DNA of 10,252 bases from Cellvibrionales bacterium (GCA_024645065.1 JAHEGP010000100.1:1-10252); one strand, 5' to 3'; shown: positions 1 to 6,067, numbered from the stretch's first letter. A program made the numbers and translations. The notes: generated by a model not told the origin, from the letters alone.

Positions 1-32
1 CATTCAGGCATTGAGCCTTCATGAGCAACCGG

Positions 33-116
33 GGAGCGCGTTATTCGTCGCAAGCTCCTCAACCCCTTCGGGGCCGCCCTGCGGGCGTTGTCTCCGCTTG
101 CTGCGCAAGCTACGGC
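33..116 (-). repeat. Cluster of short palindromes inside the tRNA-Ser locus
   Basis: The stretch holds three perfect hairpins in a row. CCCC-TTC-GGGG is at 63-73, CGCCC-TGC-GGGCG at 75-87 and GCTTGC-TGC-GCAAGC at 96-110. Read on the minus strand all three loops are GNA triloops (GAA, GCA, GCA), which are unusually stable. A looser pair, GGAGC at 33-37 and GCTCC at 54-58, flanks them. The motif AGCTTGCG occurs twice on the minus strand. The look is that of a REP-like or other dispersed palindromic element rather than a gene; I cannot identify the family from this single copy. Confidence 0.55.
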
Positions 117-138
117 TCAGCCACTCGGCCACCTCACC
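117..138 (-). tRNA. tRNA-Ser 5' part (serV/GCT type), interrupted
   Basis: Reading the minus strand from 138, the 7-nt acceptor strand GGTGAGG and the D-arm up to GGCTGA match the start of serine tRNAs of the GCT class as known from E. coli serV (about 21 of 22 positions, from memory). The expected continuation (AAGGCGCTCCCCTGCTAAGG, anticodon GCT) does not follow; a block of short palindromes begins instead. A 9-nt piece GCGCTCCCC at 31-39 matches the next tRNA segment, but what follows it (30 down to 1) does not fold as an anticodon arm. No 3' acceptor strand is visible before the window edge. The position directly downstream of csrA fits the conserved csrA - tRNA-Ser order, so this is probably the native locus. 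It is either disrupted, carries an insert, or is misassembled. Confidence 0.5.
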
Positions 139-151
139 GTTACTCTTTAAC

Positions 152-184
152 TCTTTACAAAACCAACTCTGAGTTCTTTACAAA
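152..184. repeat. Direct repeats just upstream of the tRNA-Ser start
   Basis: TCTTTACAAA occurs at 152-161 and again at 175-184, and ACTCTTTA is tandemly doubled at 142-157. Between the copies is a small inverted repeat, AACTC-T-GAGTT (165-175). On the minus strand this gives TTGTAA (178-183) and TGTAAA (154-159) 18 bp apart, which could be a weak sigma70-type promoter for the tRNA. The match is poor and I list it only as AT-rich repeat structure. Confidence 0.35.
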
Positions 185-186
185 CC

Positions 187-236
187 GTTGCTCAGCATCA
201 TGCGTCGCCCAGCAGGCGATGTCTGCACGTAGCAAC
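187..236 (-). other. Imperfect long hairpin in the csrA-tRNA spacer
   Basis: GTTGCT at 187-192 is complementary to AGCAAC at 231-236. Within the arms TCGCC (205-209) pairs with GGCGA (215-219) around a CAGCA loop. The region between the two stems pairs only partly. It could fold as a processed leader of a csrA/tRNA transcript. There is no T-run after it, so it is not an intrinsic terminator. No gene is visible in the surrounding 139-380. Confidence 0.35.
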
Positions 237-305
237 TCATCCGATTGTTTATGCTGATCACCGTGTTGTGGCGCCATTACGCCTGCGGCATAACAGCTGT
301 CGATG

Positions 306-326
306 GCCCGCCGTTTTTTAGCGGGC
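306..326. other. GCCCGC/GCGGGC inverted repeat with T6 in the loop
   Basis: Perfect 6-bp arms at 306-311 and 321-326 enclose a 9-nt loop holding six T on the plus strand. It lies about 55 bp after the csrA stop codon. The T-run is in the loop, not after the stem, so it does not have the shape of a Rho-independent terminator on either strand. Confidence 0.4.
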
Positions 327-329
327 GAG

Positions 330-335
330 ATGATA
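330..335 (-). promoter_or_regulatory. Possible -10 box (TATCAT) with GC-rich discriminator
   Basis: On the minus strand TATCAT is followed at once by CTCGCCCGC. GC-rich sequence between the -10 and the start site is typical of stable-RNA promoters under stringent control. The hexamer 17 bp upstream (CTTTTG) is a poor -35. If real, it would drive the tRNA-Ser locus from inside the csrA-tRNA spacer. Confidence 0.25.
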
Positions 336-380
336 CCACAACCAGTTGCTAACAAAAGCGAAGTCTGCTGATTTTGGATA

Positions 381-572
381 CTAACCGTCGTTATCCGAAC
401 CGTTACCTTTTTCGTCCTGTATGCGTTGATAAATTTCTTCTCGATGAACCGCGACATCTCTGGGGGCATTCACCCCTAAACGCACCTGGTTACCCTTGAC
501 TCCCAGCACCGTGATCGTCACTTCATCACCCACCATCAGCGTTTCGCCAATGCGGCGCGTTAGAATTAGCAT
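381..572 (-). CDS. csrA: Carbon storage regulator CsrA (RsmA)
   Basis: This is a small homodimeric RNA-binding protein that recognises GGA in hairpin loops of mRNA leaders and so represses or activates translation of many genes (carbon flow, motility, biofilm). The 63-aa product begins MLILTRRIGETLMVGDEV and carries the family core, including the L4/R6/R7 face on strand 1 and the VHREEIYQ segment with the RNA-contacting Arg44. Length is normal; the acidic/polar tail after residue 54 is variable in the family. The ATG is preceded by AGGAG at good spacing. A promoter is seen at 742-769, and the leader of about 160 nt contains six GGA motifs, which suggests self-regulation. It lies downstream of lysC and upstream of tRNA-Ser, as in Pseudomonas. 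Confidence 0.97.
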   Translation of the reverse strand: MLILTRRIGETLMVGDEVTITVLGVKGNQVRLGVNAPRDVAVHREEIYQRIQDEKGNGSDNDG

Positions 573-646
573 CCAAATTCTCCTGTTACTGGCTATCCCT
601 CCTGCCCCAATGTTCCTCAGGGGAAGAACTTATGATGTCGACTTCC
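572..646 (-). promoter_or_regulatory. csrA leader with multiple GGA motifs (candidate CsrA autoregulation)
   Basis: On the minus strand GGA occurs at 644-646, 614-616, 600-602, 596-598, 581-583 and 572-574. The 581-583 copy is inside the Shine-Dalgarno AGGAG; the 572-574 copy shares the A of the start codon. Two small hairpins are visible: ACTTCCG/CGGAAGT (641-661, 7-bp stem, 7-nt loop) and TTCC/GGAA (613-625). E. coli csrA is known to be repressed by its own product binding leader sites of this kind. Self-binding here is inferred from that. Confidence 0.5.
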
Positions 647-741
647 GTCTATCGCGGAAGTTCTGTTGTTGCCGACTTTTATTACCGGGTCGGCTTGCCT
701 CGAGCGGCGTCCAGGCTCTCCTCGAAAACGATAATCTGCCG

Positions 742-769
742 ATTATACGCGAATTGCCCCTGTTTTCAG
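742..769 (-). promoter_or_regulatory. csrA promoter with perfect TATAAT
   Basis: On the minus strand a perfect -10 TATAAT lies at 742-747. With a 16-bp spacer the -35 would be CTGAAA (764-769). A better TTGACA (771-776) sits 23 bp away, too far for the same -10. Transcription would start near 735, giving a leader of about 160 nt. It lies in the lysC-csrA gap, so csrA can be expressed apart from lysC. An inverted repeat ATAATC-TGCC-GATTAT (731-746) covers the -10 and start site, and a third GATTAT lies at 781-786. Confidence 0.6.
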
Positions 770-801
770 GTGTCAAATCAGATTATTACTTTGCAACCCG
801 G

Positions 802-2043
802 CTAGCCCCGGGCATCCCCGGACACCGGTTCGTCGAGATCGAAGGCGGAGTGCAGGCTACGCACTGCCAGTTCGATAAACTTCTCGGCGATCACGACCGA
901 AATCTTGATCTCTGATGTGGTGATCATTTGAATGTTGATATTGCTCTCGGCCAAGGCCTTGAACATTTTGGCGGCGACACCCGCATGGGAGCGCATGCCC
1001 ACACCCACCAGCGACACCTTGCAAATCCTGTCATCGCTTATCACCTGGCGCGCACCGAGCTCCGCTGCAATGCGCTGCAGGATCGCCTCGGCTTTGGCCA
1101 TCTCGTTGCGATGCACGGTAAAGGTGAAGTCAGTGGTGCCGTCGGCGCCGACGTTTTGCACAATCACATCGACTTCGACATTGGCCTCGCCAATCGGCCC
1201 CAGGATTTGATACGCCACGCCGGGAGTATCCGGCACGCCAACGATGGTGAGTTTGGCTTCATCACGATTAAAAGCGATGCCCGCAATAGTGGGTGCTTCC
1301 ATCTGATCCGGTTCCTCCCGGGTAATTAGGGTGCCAGGGCCGTCCTCGAAGCTGGACAATACCCGCAGCGGCACATTGTACTTGCCGGCGAATTCCACTG
1401 CCCGGATCTGCAACACCTTGGAGCCGAGGCTCGCCATCTCCAGCATTTCTTCAAAGGTGATACGATCGAGTCGCCTGGCGCCATTGACCACTCGAGGATC
1501 GGTGGTATATACGCCATCGACATCGGTGAAGATCTGGCATTCGTCAGCACCAAGGGCCGCAGCCAGTGCCACGGCGGTGGTGTCGGAGCCGCCCCGTCCC
1601 AGGGTGGTAATGTTGCCATCCACATCCATACCCTGGAATCCCGCGACCACCACGATGCGCCCGGCGTCGAGATCGCTTAACAGGGCACCGCCGTCAATTT
1701 CCTGAATGCGGGCCTTGTTGTAGGCATTGTCGGTCAATATCCTGACCTGTGCGCCGGTATAGGAGCGCGCAGCACAGCCGCGTTTAATCAGGGCCATGCA
1801 TAACAGCGCGATGGTGACCTGCTCACCGGTGGAGACCAGTACATCGAATTCGCGGGGATCGGGTGTGGACTGGATGCTGTGGGCAAGTTCGATCAGGCGA
1901 TTGGTTTCACCGCTCATCGCCGACACTACGACCACCAGTTGATCGCCCCGCTCATGACAGGCAAGCAAACGATCGGCGACCGCTTCAATGCGCCCGACGT
2001 TCGCCACCGAGGTGCCACCAAATTTTTGGACGATCAATGCCAT
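802..2043 (-). CDS. lysC: Aspartate kinase LysC (feedback-regulated)
   Basis: This enzyme phosphorylates L-aspartate with ATP, the first step to lysine, threonine, methionine and diaminopimelate. The kinase domain spans about residues 1-240: KFGGTSV at 7-13, STGEQVT at 71-77, TTLGRGGSDTTAVAL at 146-160 and TDVDGVYTTDPR at 173-184. Two ACT domains follow (about 265-340 and 345-410) with VGVPDTPGVA and MITTSEIKISVVI, the usual allosteric sites for lysine or threonine. The 413-aa length matches the stand-alone Pseudomonas type. I chose MALIVQKFGG as start because it matches family N-termini. An in-frame ATG at 2118 would add 25 unconserved residues. The chosen start has no clear Shine-Dalgarno. 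A strong internal one precedes Met248, so a separate 166-aa regulatory subunit may be made. It lies 140 bp after alaS. Confidence 0.96.
   Translation of the reverse strand: MALIVQKFGGTSVANVGRIEAVADRLLACHERGDQLVVVVSAMSGETNRLIELAHSIQSTPDPREFDVLVSTGEQVTIALLCMALIKRGCAARSYTGAQVRILTDNAYNKARIQEIDGGALLSDLDAGRIVVVAGFQGMDVDGNITTLGRGGSDTTAVALAAALGADECQIFTDVDGVYTTDPRVVNGARRLDRITFEEMLEMASLGSKVLQIRAVEFAGKYNVPLRVLSSFEDGPGTLITREEPDQMEAPTIAGIAFNRDEAKLTIVGVPDTPGVAYQILGPIGEANVEVDVIVQNVGADGTTDFTFTVHRNEMAKAEAILQRIAAELGARQVISDDRICKVSLVGVGMRSHAGVAAKMFKALAESNINIQMITTSEIKISVVIAEKFIELAVRSLHSAFDLDEPVSGDARG
1302..1318 (-). promoter_or_regulatory. Internal ribosome binding site and start in lysC (regulatory-subunit start)
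   Basis: On the minus strand GGAGG (1314-1318, within GGGAGGA) lies 11 nt before an in-frame ATG (1300-1302) coding Met248. Translation from it would give a 166-aa protein made of both ACT domains. In Bacillus and Corynebacterium aspartokinases a beta subunit is made from an in-frame internal start at an equivalent place. Use of this start in the present gene is inferred. Confidence 0.5.
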
Positions 2044-2083
2044 GATGAATGCTGTGGAAGTTTTCGCTTTCCGGACTCTTGCA

Positions 2084-2103
2084 GCAGGCGTATCTACGCC
2101 TGC
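2084..2103. promoter_or_regulatory. 20-bp perfect palindrome in the lysC leader
   Basis: GCAGGCGTA at 2084-2092 and TACGCCTGC at 2095-2103 are perfect inverted 9-mers around two bases. It lies 40 bp before the lysC start, just inside the transcript predicted from the weak -10 at 2117-2122. No T-run follows on either strand, so it is not a terminator. It could be an operator or a 5' stem-loop stabilising the mRNA. Confidence 0.45.
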
Positions 2104-2116
2104 CTGAAGGCGCGGC

Positions 2117-2122
2117 ACTTTA
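2117..2122 (-). promoter_or_regulatory. Possible -10 box of a lysC promoter (TAAAGT)
   Basis: On the minus strand TAAAGT (4 of 6 consensus bases) sits in the alaS-lysC gap and is followed by a GC-rich stretch. The hexamer 17 bp upstream is TTCAAT, a weak -35. The gap of 140 bp leaves room for a separate lysC promoter. Confidence 0.3.
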
Positions 2123-2183
2123 CCACCAAACGCGGTGAAATTGAAACACCGGAACGCATGAATTGTGAATCAGCGGGTCACTG

Positions 2184-4799
2184 TCATCCGTCCAGTTGCT
2201 GCGCCACCCAGGCGTTTACCGATTGCAGCGCTGCCGGCACGCCAGCCGGGTCGCCACCGCCGCCCTGGGCCATATCGGGTCGACCGCCGCCCTTGCCACC
2301 AATCTGGCGAGCCACCATCGACAACATATCGCCGGCTTTCACCCGCGCAGACTCGGGCTTGGTCACGCCGGCAACCAGTGCCACCTTGTCACCATCGACA
2401 CCGGCGAGGATAATTGCCGCGGCGCCCAGCTTGTTCTTGAGTTGGTCCATGGTCGAGCGCAGGGTTTTGCCGTCGGCGGTGTCAAGCCGCGCCGCCAGCA
2501 CCTTGATGCCGCCGACATCCTGGGCCGACGCCGCCAGATCGGAGCCGGTGCTGCCGGCCAGGCGGGCCTGCAGCTTCTCCAGCTCTTTTTCCTGCTTGCG
2601 CTGGTTGGCCAATAGCTGTTCCACTTTCGCCGCAAGCTTGTCTCGGCCGGTCTTGAGCATGGCGCCGAGGGCCGTCAACTGTTGCTCCAACTGGTCGAAG
2701 CGGGCCAGCGCTGTGGCTCCGGTCACCGCTTCGATACGCCGTACACCGGAGGAAATGCCGGATTCCGAAATAATCCGCATGAGCCCGATATCGCCGCTGC
2801 GCTCCACGTGGGTGCCGCCGCACAGCTCGACCGAAAAGCCGTTGCCCATGGTCAGCACGCGAACCTCGTCGCCATACTTTTCGCCAAACAGCGCCATCGC
2901 CCCGCTTTTCTTCGCCGTTTCCATATCGGTGATCGCAACCTGCACCGGCGCATTGTCGCGAATCTGCTGGTTGACCATATCCTCGATTCGATGCAGCTCG
3001 TCTGCGGTCAGCGCCTCGTTATGGGAAAAATCAAAGCGCAGGCGCTGGCTGTCGACCAGTGAGCCTTTCTGGCTGACATGGGTACCCAGCACCTGGCGCA
3101 GGGCGGCATGCAACAGGTGAGTTGCGGAGTGATTGAGCGCGGTTGCACGACGCACATTGGCGTCGATGCTGGCATTAACCGTGGCGCCAGGCTCAAGGGA
3201 GCCATTGAGTACCTTACCGTGATGCAGGTGCGCATTGCCGGCCTTGGTCGTGTCCACAACTTCGAAGCGCAGGGTCGAGCCGTTACCATCGTCAAGCAGG
3301 TAACCGCTGTCGCCGGCCTGCCCCCCCGACTCGGCGTAAAACGGCGTTTTATCGAGCACCACCGACCCCTGCTCACCTTCGGCCAGGGAATCGACACTTT
3401 GATCGCCACGCAATAGCGCGACAACCCTTGCCGCTGAGGCCCGCTCGCGGTAACCGGTGAATTCGGTCCCGGTTTCGAGCTTCAGGTTGTGGCCGTAGTC
3501 AACCCGGAAGTGACCACCCTCCCGGGAGCGTTCGCGCTGCGCTGCCATGGCTTTTTCATAGCCGGCGAGATCCAGGGTGAGATGGTGCTCGCGGGCAATG
3601 TCGTTGGTCAGGTCGACCGGGAAGCCATAGGTGTCGTAGAGCTTGAACACGATTTCGCCCGGTATCTGCTTGCCTTCCAGTCCGTCGATCGCATCATTCA
3701 GAATCGCCATGCCATGCTCAAGGGTGGCGGCGAACTGCTGCTCTTCGCCCAATATCACCCGCTCGACCCTCGCCTGCTGTTCGCGCAGCTCGGGGTAGGC
3801 AGCACCCATCTCGGCCACCAGGGGAGCCACCAGGCGGTGAAAGAAGGGTTCATCGACGCCCAGGCGGTGGCCGTGGCGAATCGCCCGCCGCAGGATGCGT
3901 CGCAATACGTAATCGCGCCCCTCGTTGCCGGGAATCACGCCGTCGACAATCAGGAATGCGCAGGAGCGAATATGATCGGCGATCACCCGCAGCGACTGGC
4001 TGCCGGTATCGGTGGCGCCGGTCACGTCGATCACCGCCGCCAGCAAATTCTGGAACAGGTCGATCTGGTAGTTGCTGTGCACGCCCTGCATCACCGCGGC
4101 GATACGCTCGAGGCCCATGCCGGTGTCGATCGAGGGATTCGGCAGTGGCGTGAGGGTGCCATCGGCGGAGCGCTGGAACTGCATGAACACCAGGTTCCAG
4201 ATTTCGATGTAACGGTCGCCGTCGTCGTTCTCAGTGCCGGGCGGGCCGCCAAAAACCGACTCGCCGTGATCGTAAAAAATTTCCGAGCAGGGGCCACAGG
4301 GGCCGGTATCGCCCATCTGCCAGAAGTTGTCCTCATCGAGGCGAGAGAAACGCTGGGCGCTGACGCCGATCTCCTCGAGCCAGATGGCGGCGGCTTCGTC
4401 ATCCGATAGATGCACGGTCACCCAGAGCTTTTCTTCGGGCAGGCCCAGCACCTGGGTGAGGAACTCCCAGGCATAGCGAATGGCGTCGTGCTTGAAGTAG
4501 TCACCGAAGCTGAAGTTGCCAAGCATCTCGAAGAAGGTGTGATGGCGTGCGGTATAGCCGACGTTTTCCAGGTCGTTGTGCTTGCCGCCGGCGCGGACAC
4601 AGCGCTGGGAGCTGGCTGCCCGGGTGTAGGGGCGCTTGTCGTCACCCAGGAATACATCCTTGAATTGAACCATCCCGGCATTGGTGAACAGCAAGGTCGG
4701 GTCATTGCCGGGAATCAGCGAACTGCTGGGCACCCGTTGATGGCCCTGCTGCTCAAAATACTTCAGGAACGCTTCGCGTAATTCAGCACTCTTCATCAT
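2184..4799 (-). CDS. alaS: Alanine--tRNA ligase AlaS
   Basis: It attaches alanine to tRNA-Ala in the cytoplasm and hydrolyses mischarged Ser- or Gly-tRNA. The 871-aa chain has the full bacterial layout. The class II catalytic core (about 1-240) shows motif 1 near residues 39-50, motif 2 RHHTFFEMLGNFSFGDYF at 85-102 and motif 3 GMGLER at 227-232. The tRNA-recognition region follows. The editing domain has its metal site HSATH at 557-561 and CGGTH at 660-664. After this comes a coiled-coil stretch (about 700-760). The C-Ala/DHHA1 domain ends the chain with the glycine-rich GGKGGGRPDMAQGGGG segment. All key residues are present. The start reads ATGATG, so 4799 or 4796 are both possible; there is no clear Shine-Dalgarno. 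It is followed by lysC and csrA; recA-recX, its usual upstream neighbours, are not in the window. Confidence 0.98.
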   Translation of the reverse strand: MMKSAELREAFLKYFEQQGHQRVPSSSLIPGNDPTLLFTNAGMVQFKDVFLGDDKRPYTRAASSQRCVRAGGKHNDLENVGYTARHHTFFEMLGNFSFGDYFKHDAIRYAWEFLTQVLGLPEEKLWVTVHLSDDEAAAIWLEEIGVSAQRFSRLDEDNFWQMGDTGPCGPCSEIFYDHGESVFGGPPGTENDDGDRYIEIWNLVFMQFQRSADGTLTPLPNPSIDTGMGLERIAAVMQGVHSNYQIDLFQNLLAAVIDVTGATDTGSQSLRVIADHIRSCAFLIVDGVIPGNEGRDYVLRRILRRAIRHGHRLGVDEPFFHRLVAPLVAEMGAAYPELREQQARVERVILGEEQQFAATLEHGMAILNDAIDGLEGKQIPGEIVFKLYDTYGFPVDLTNDIAREHHLTLDLAGYEKAMAAQRERSREGGHFRVDYGHNLKLETGTEFTGYRERASAARVVALLRGDQSVDSLAEGEQGSVVLDKTPFYAESGGQAGDSGYLLDDGNGSTLRFEVVDTTKAGNAHLHHGKVLNGSLEPGATVNASIDANVRRATALNHSATHLLHAALRQVLGTHVSQKGSLVDSQRLRFDFSHNEALTADELHRIEDMVNQQIRDNAPVQVAITDMETAKKSGAMALFGEKYGDEVRVLTMGNGFSVELCGGTHVERSGDIGLMRIISESGISSGVRRIEAVTGATALARFDQLEQQLTALGAMLKTGRDKLAAKVEQLLANQRKQEKELEKLQARLAGSTGSDLAASAQDVGGIKVLAARLDTADGKTLRSTMDQLKNKLGAAAIILAGVDGDKVALVAGVTKPESARVKAGDMLSMVARQIGGKGGGRPDMAQGGGGDPAGVPAALQSVNAWVAQQLDG

Positions 4800-4855
4800 T
4801 TAACCCAATAACTTGTCTGGTGTTGCCCCGCGCCAAACCGGGCATTAAAACGCAA

Positions 4856-4888
4856 GCTGCAGCGCGTCTGGCATGACAACGCTGCAGC
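4856..4888 (-). terminator. Candidate intrinsic terminator of the M23/Trm112-like operon
   Basis: GCTGCAGCG (4856-4864) and CGCTGCAGC (4880-4888) form a perfect 9-bp stem with a 15-nt loop. On the minus strand the stem is followed by TTGCGTTTTAA, a broken T-tract, so transcription from the 5132 gene could stop here before alaS. The 4879-4890 arm is itself a 12-bp palindrome (ACGCTGCAGCGT), so a protein-binding site is an alternative. The rest of the 4800-4943 gap must hold the alaS promoter, but I see no clear one. Confidence 0.45.
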
Positions 4889-4943
4889 GTACAGGGATAT
4901 TCCTTGTTGTATCACCGGTCTGGTAATGGTGAGTCAAAACACC

Positions 4944-5132
4944 TTACCTGGCCAGTTTTTCGTCGCTGGTCAGGACCCGCGCCTCGGATTCGAGCATCAC
5001 CGGAATCCCGTCGCGGATCGGATACGCCAGGCCACTGGCCTTGCACACCAGCTCCTGTTTTTCCTTGTCGTACTCCAGCGGCGCCTTGCTCACCGGGCAT
5101 ACCAGGATACTCAACAGCTTTTCATCGATCAT
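4944..5132 (-). CDS. Trm112/YcaR-family small protein (UPF0434)
   Basis: The 62-aa product resembles E. coli YcaR over its whole length: ILVCPVSKAPL near the N-terminus, QELVCKASGLAYPIRDGIPVML in the middle (quoted as two adjoining parts ELVCKASGLAYP and IRDGIPVML), and SEARVL at the C-terminus. Family members are small zinc-ribbon-like proteins related to eukaryotic Trm112; the bacterial role is not established. The usual CPxC at residues 12-15 is CPVS here, so one potential metal ligand is missing. Only two Cys remain. The ATG follows AAGG/GAG-type ribosome-binding sequence. It lies 33 bp after the M23 peptidase gene and is probably co-transcribed with it. In many relatives this gene sits between lpxK and kdsB, so the location is unusual. 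Confidence 0.85.
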   Translation of the reverse strand: MIDEKLLSILVCPVSKAPLEYDKEKQELVCKASGLAYPIRDGIPVMLESEARVLTSDEKLAR

Positions 5133-5165
5133 CTATCTCTACCTTGTGTCGTCTCGCCCGGGGGT

Positions 5166-6050
5166 TTACCTGGCGCTCGCCGTCTCCGGCATCGCGCCAA
5201 CCAGCAACTGGGGGTCTATCCTCTGGTCATACCAGTTCATACGCCAGTCCAGATGGGCCCCGGTTACCCGCCCGGTAGCGCCGACCTCGCCCACCACCTG
5301 ACCCTGCTCTACCTTGTCGCCAACCTTGACCAGGACGCGGCTGAGGTGAAGAAAGCTGGAATTCAGACCGTAGCCGTGGTCGATCATGATAGTGCCCCCG
5401 GAATAAAACATATCGTCGTAGGCCAGGGTCACCACTCCCCCTATCGGCGCGCGCGCCGGGGTACCGGTTGGCGCGGCGATATCGACGCCAAAGTGGGGCC
5501 GGCTGGGGCGGCCATTATAGACACGCTGGGAGCCAAAAACACCCGTGATCGGACCCGTTAGCGGCCACTGGAAAGGGGTCAGGAAATCGGTGCGATCGGA
5601 GTCGACCCGGCGCGCCTGGCCGATCAGCGCATTTTCTTTTTTGATGCGCTTCAGCTCCTCCTCGCCAGGGCTCATGATTTTTTTCGATATGCCGGTTATC
5701 TCCTGCTTTTCATAGTCGCGCTGGACGATATCGAACACCTGTTGCTGCGACCTGCCGTCGGCGGCTTCTACCCGCAACAACACTGGCGTGCGATTGTCAC
5801 GACCCAGGCCGATGACGTAGTCGCCCTGTGGCGTGAGACGCACTTCGCGGCCGCCCCAGAGCACCTTGCTGCCAACGGGCGCCTTGCCGAAGAGCAGGCC
5901 GCCCTGGACAAAATCCCCCTCCAGCTCGACCAGGCTGCCCTCTTCCTTCGCGCTGACCGGCGCGATCATGGCAATGCTGACCAGCCATGCCAGCATCAAG
6001 CCGGCGCTTGTCAGGGTAAAGCTGGCAATTGCGTTCACTGTAACTCTCAC
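5166..6050 (-). CDS. Exported M23 (LytM-type) peptidase with HxD variant motif
   Basis: The 294-aa protein starts with a signal peptide (hydrophobic about 7-31, likely cut after APVSA at 34). A beta-rich N-terminal domain follows (about 40-110), then a charged helical linker, then an M23/LytM domain (about 163-285). The domain has HFGVD (H186, D190) and the FLHLS motif (H235), as in peptidoglycan endopeptidases. The last motif, normally HxH, reads HLD at 266-268: the second His, a zinc ligand in LytM, is Asp. It may therefore use Asp for zinc or be an inactive activator, like EnvC/NlpD. The start is GTG with GGGAG four bases upstream; no ATG gives an equivalent full signal peptide. It probably forms an operon with the 4944-5132 gene. 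Confidence 0.88.
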   Translation of the reverse strand: MRVTVNAIASFTLTSAGLMLAWLVSIAMIAPVSAKEEGSLVELEGDFVQGGLLFGKAPVGSKVLWGGREVRLTPQGDYVIGLGRDNRTPVLLRVEAADGRSQQQVFDIVQRDYEKQEITGISKKIMSPGEEELKRIKKENALIGQARRVDSDRTDFLTPFQWPLTGPITGVFGSQRVYNGRPSRPHFGVDIAAPTGTPARAPIGGVVTLAYDDMFYSGGTIMIDHGYGLNSSFLHLSRVLVKVGDKVEQGQVVGEVGATGRVTGAHLDWRMNWYDQRIDPQLLVGAMPETASAR

Positions 6051-6067
6051 TGTTCTCCCTTTTCTCT

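Noticed and set aside
155..277. 40-residue minus-strand frame in the csrA-tRNA spacer
   Set aside because: It has only a weak ribosome-binding sequence and no recognisable likeness; the longer version overlaps csrA in another frame.
2044..2118. Longer lysC start with 25 extra residues
   Set aside because: The extra residues overlap the palindrome and candidate promoter and are absent from known aspartokinases, which begin at the MALIVQKFGG position.
2044..2183. Lysine riboswitch ahead of lysC
   Set aside because: The gap of 140 bp is shorter than the usual element of about 180 nt, and I see only one short palindrome rather than a five-helix junction.
1879..3120. 413-codon open frame on the plus strand opposite alaS and the start of lysC
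   Set aside because: It runs antisense to the well-supported alaS and lysC. Its product is Ser/Arg/Pro-rich with no domain, as expected for an antisense frame in GC-rich DNA.
3489..4409. 306-codon plus-strand frame opposite the alaS catalytic core
   Set aside because: It is an antisense shadow of alaS; its composition follows the codon bias of the other strand and it shows no known motif.
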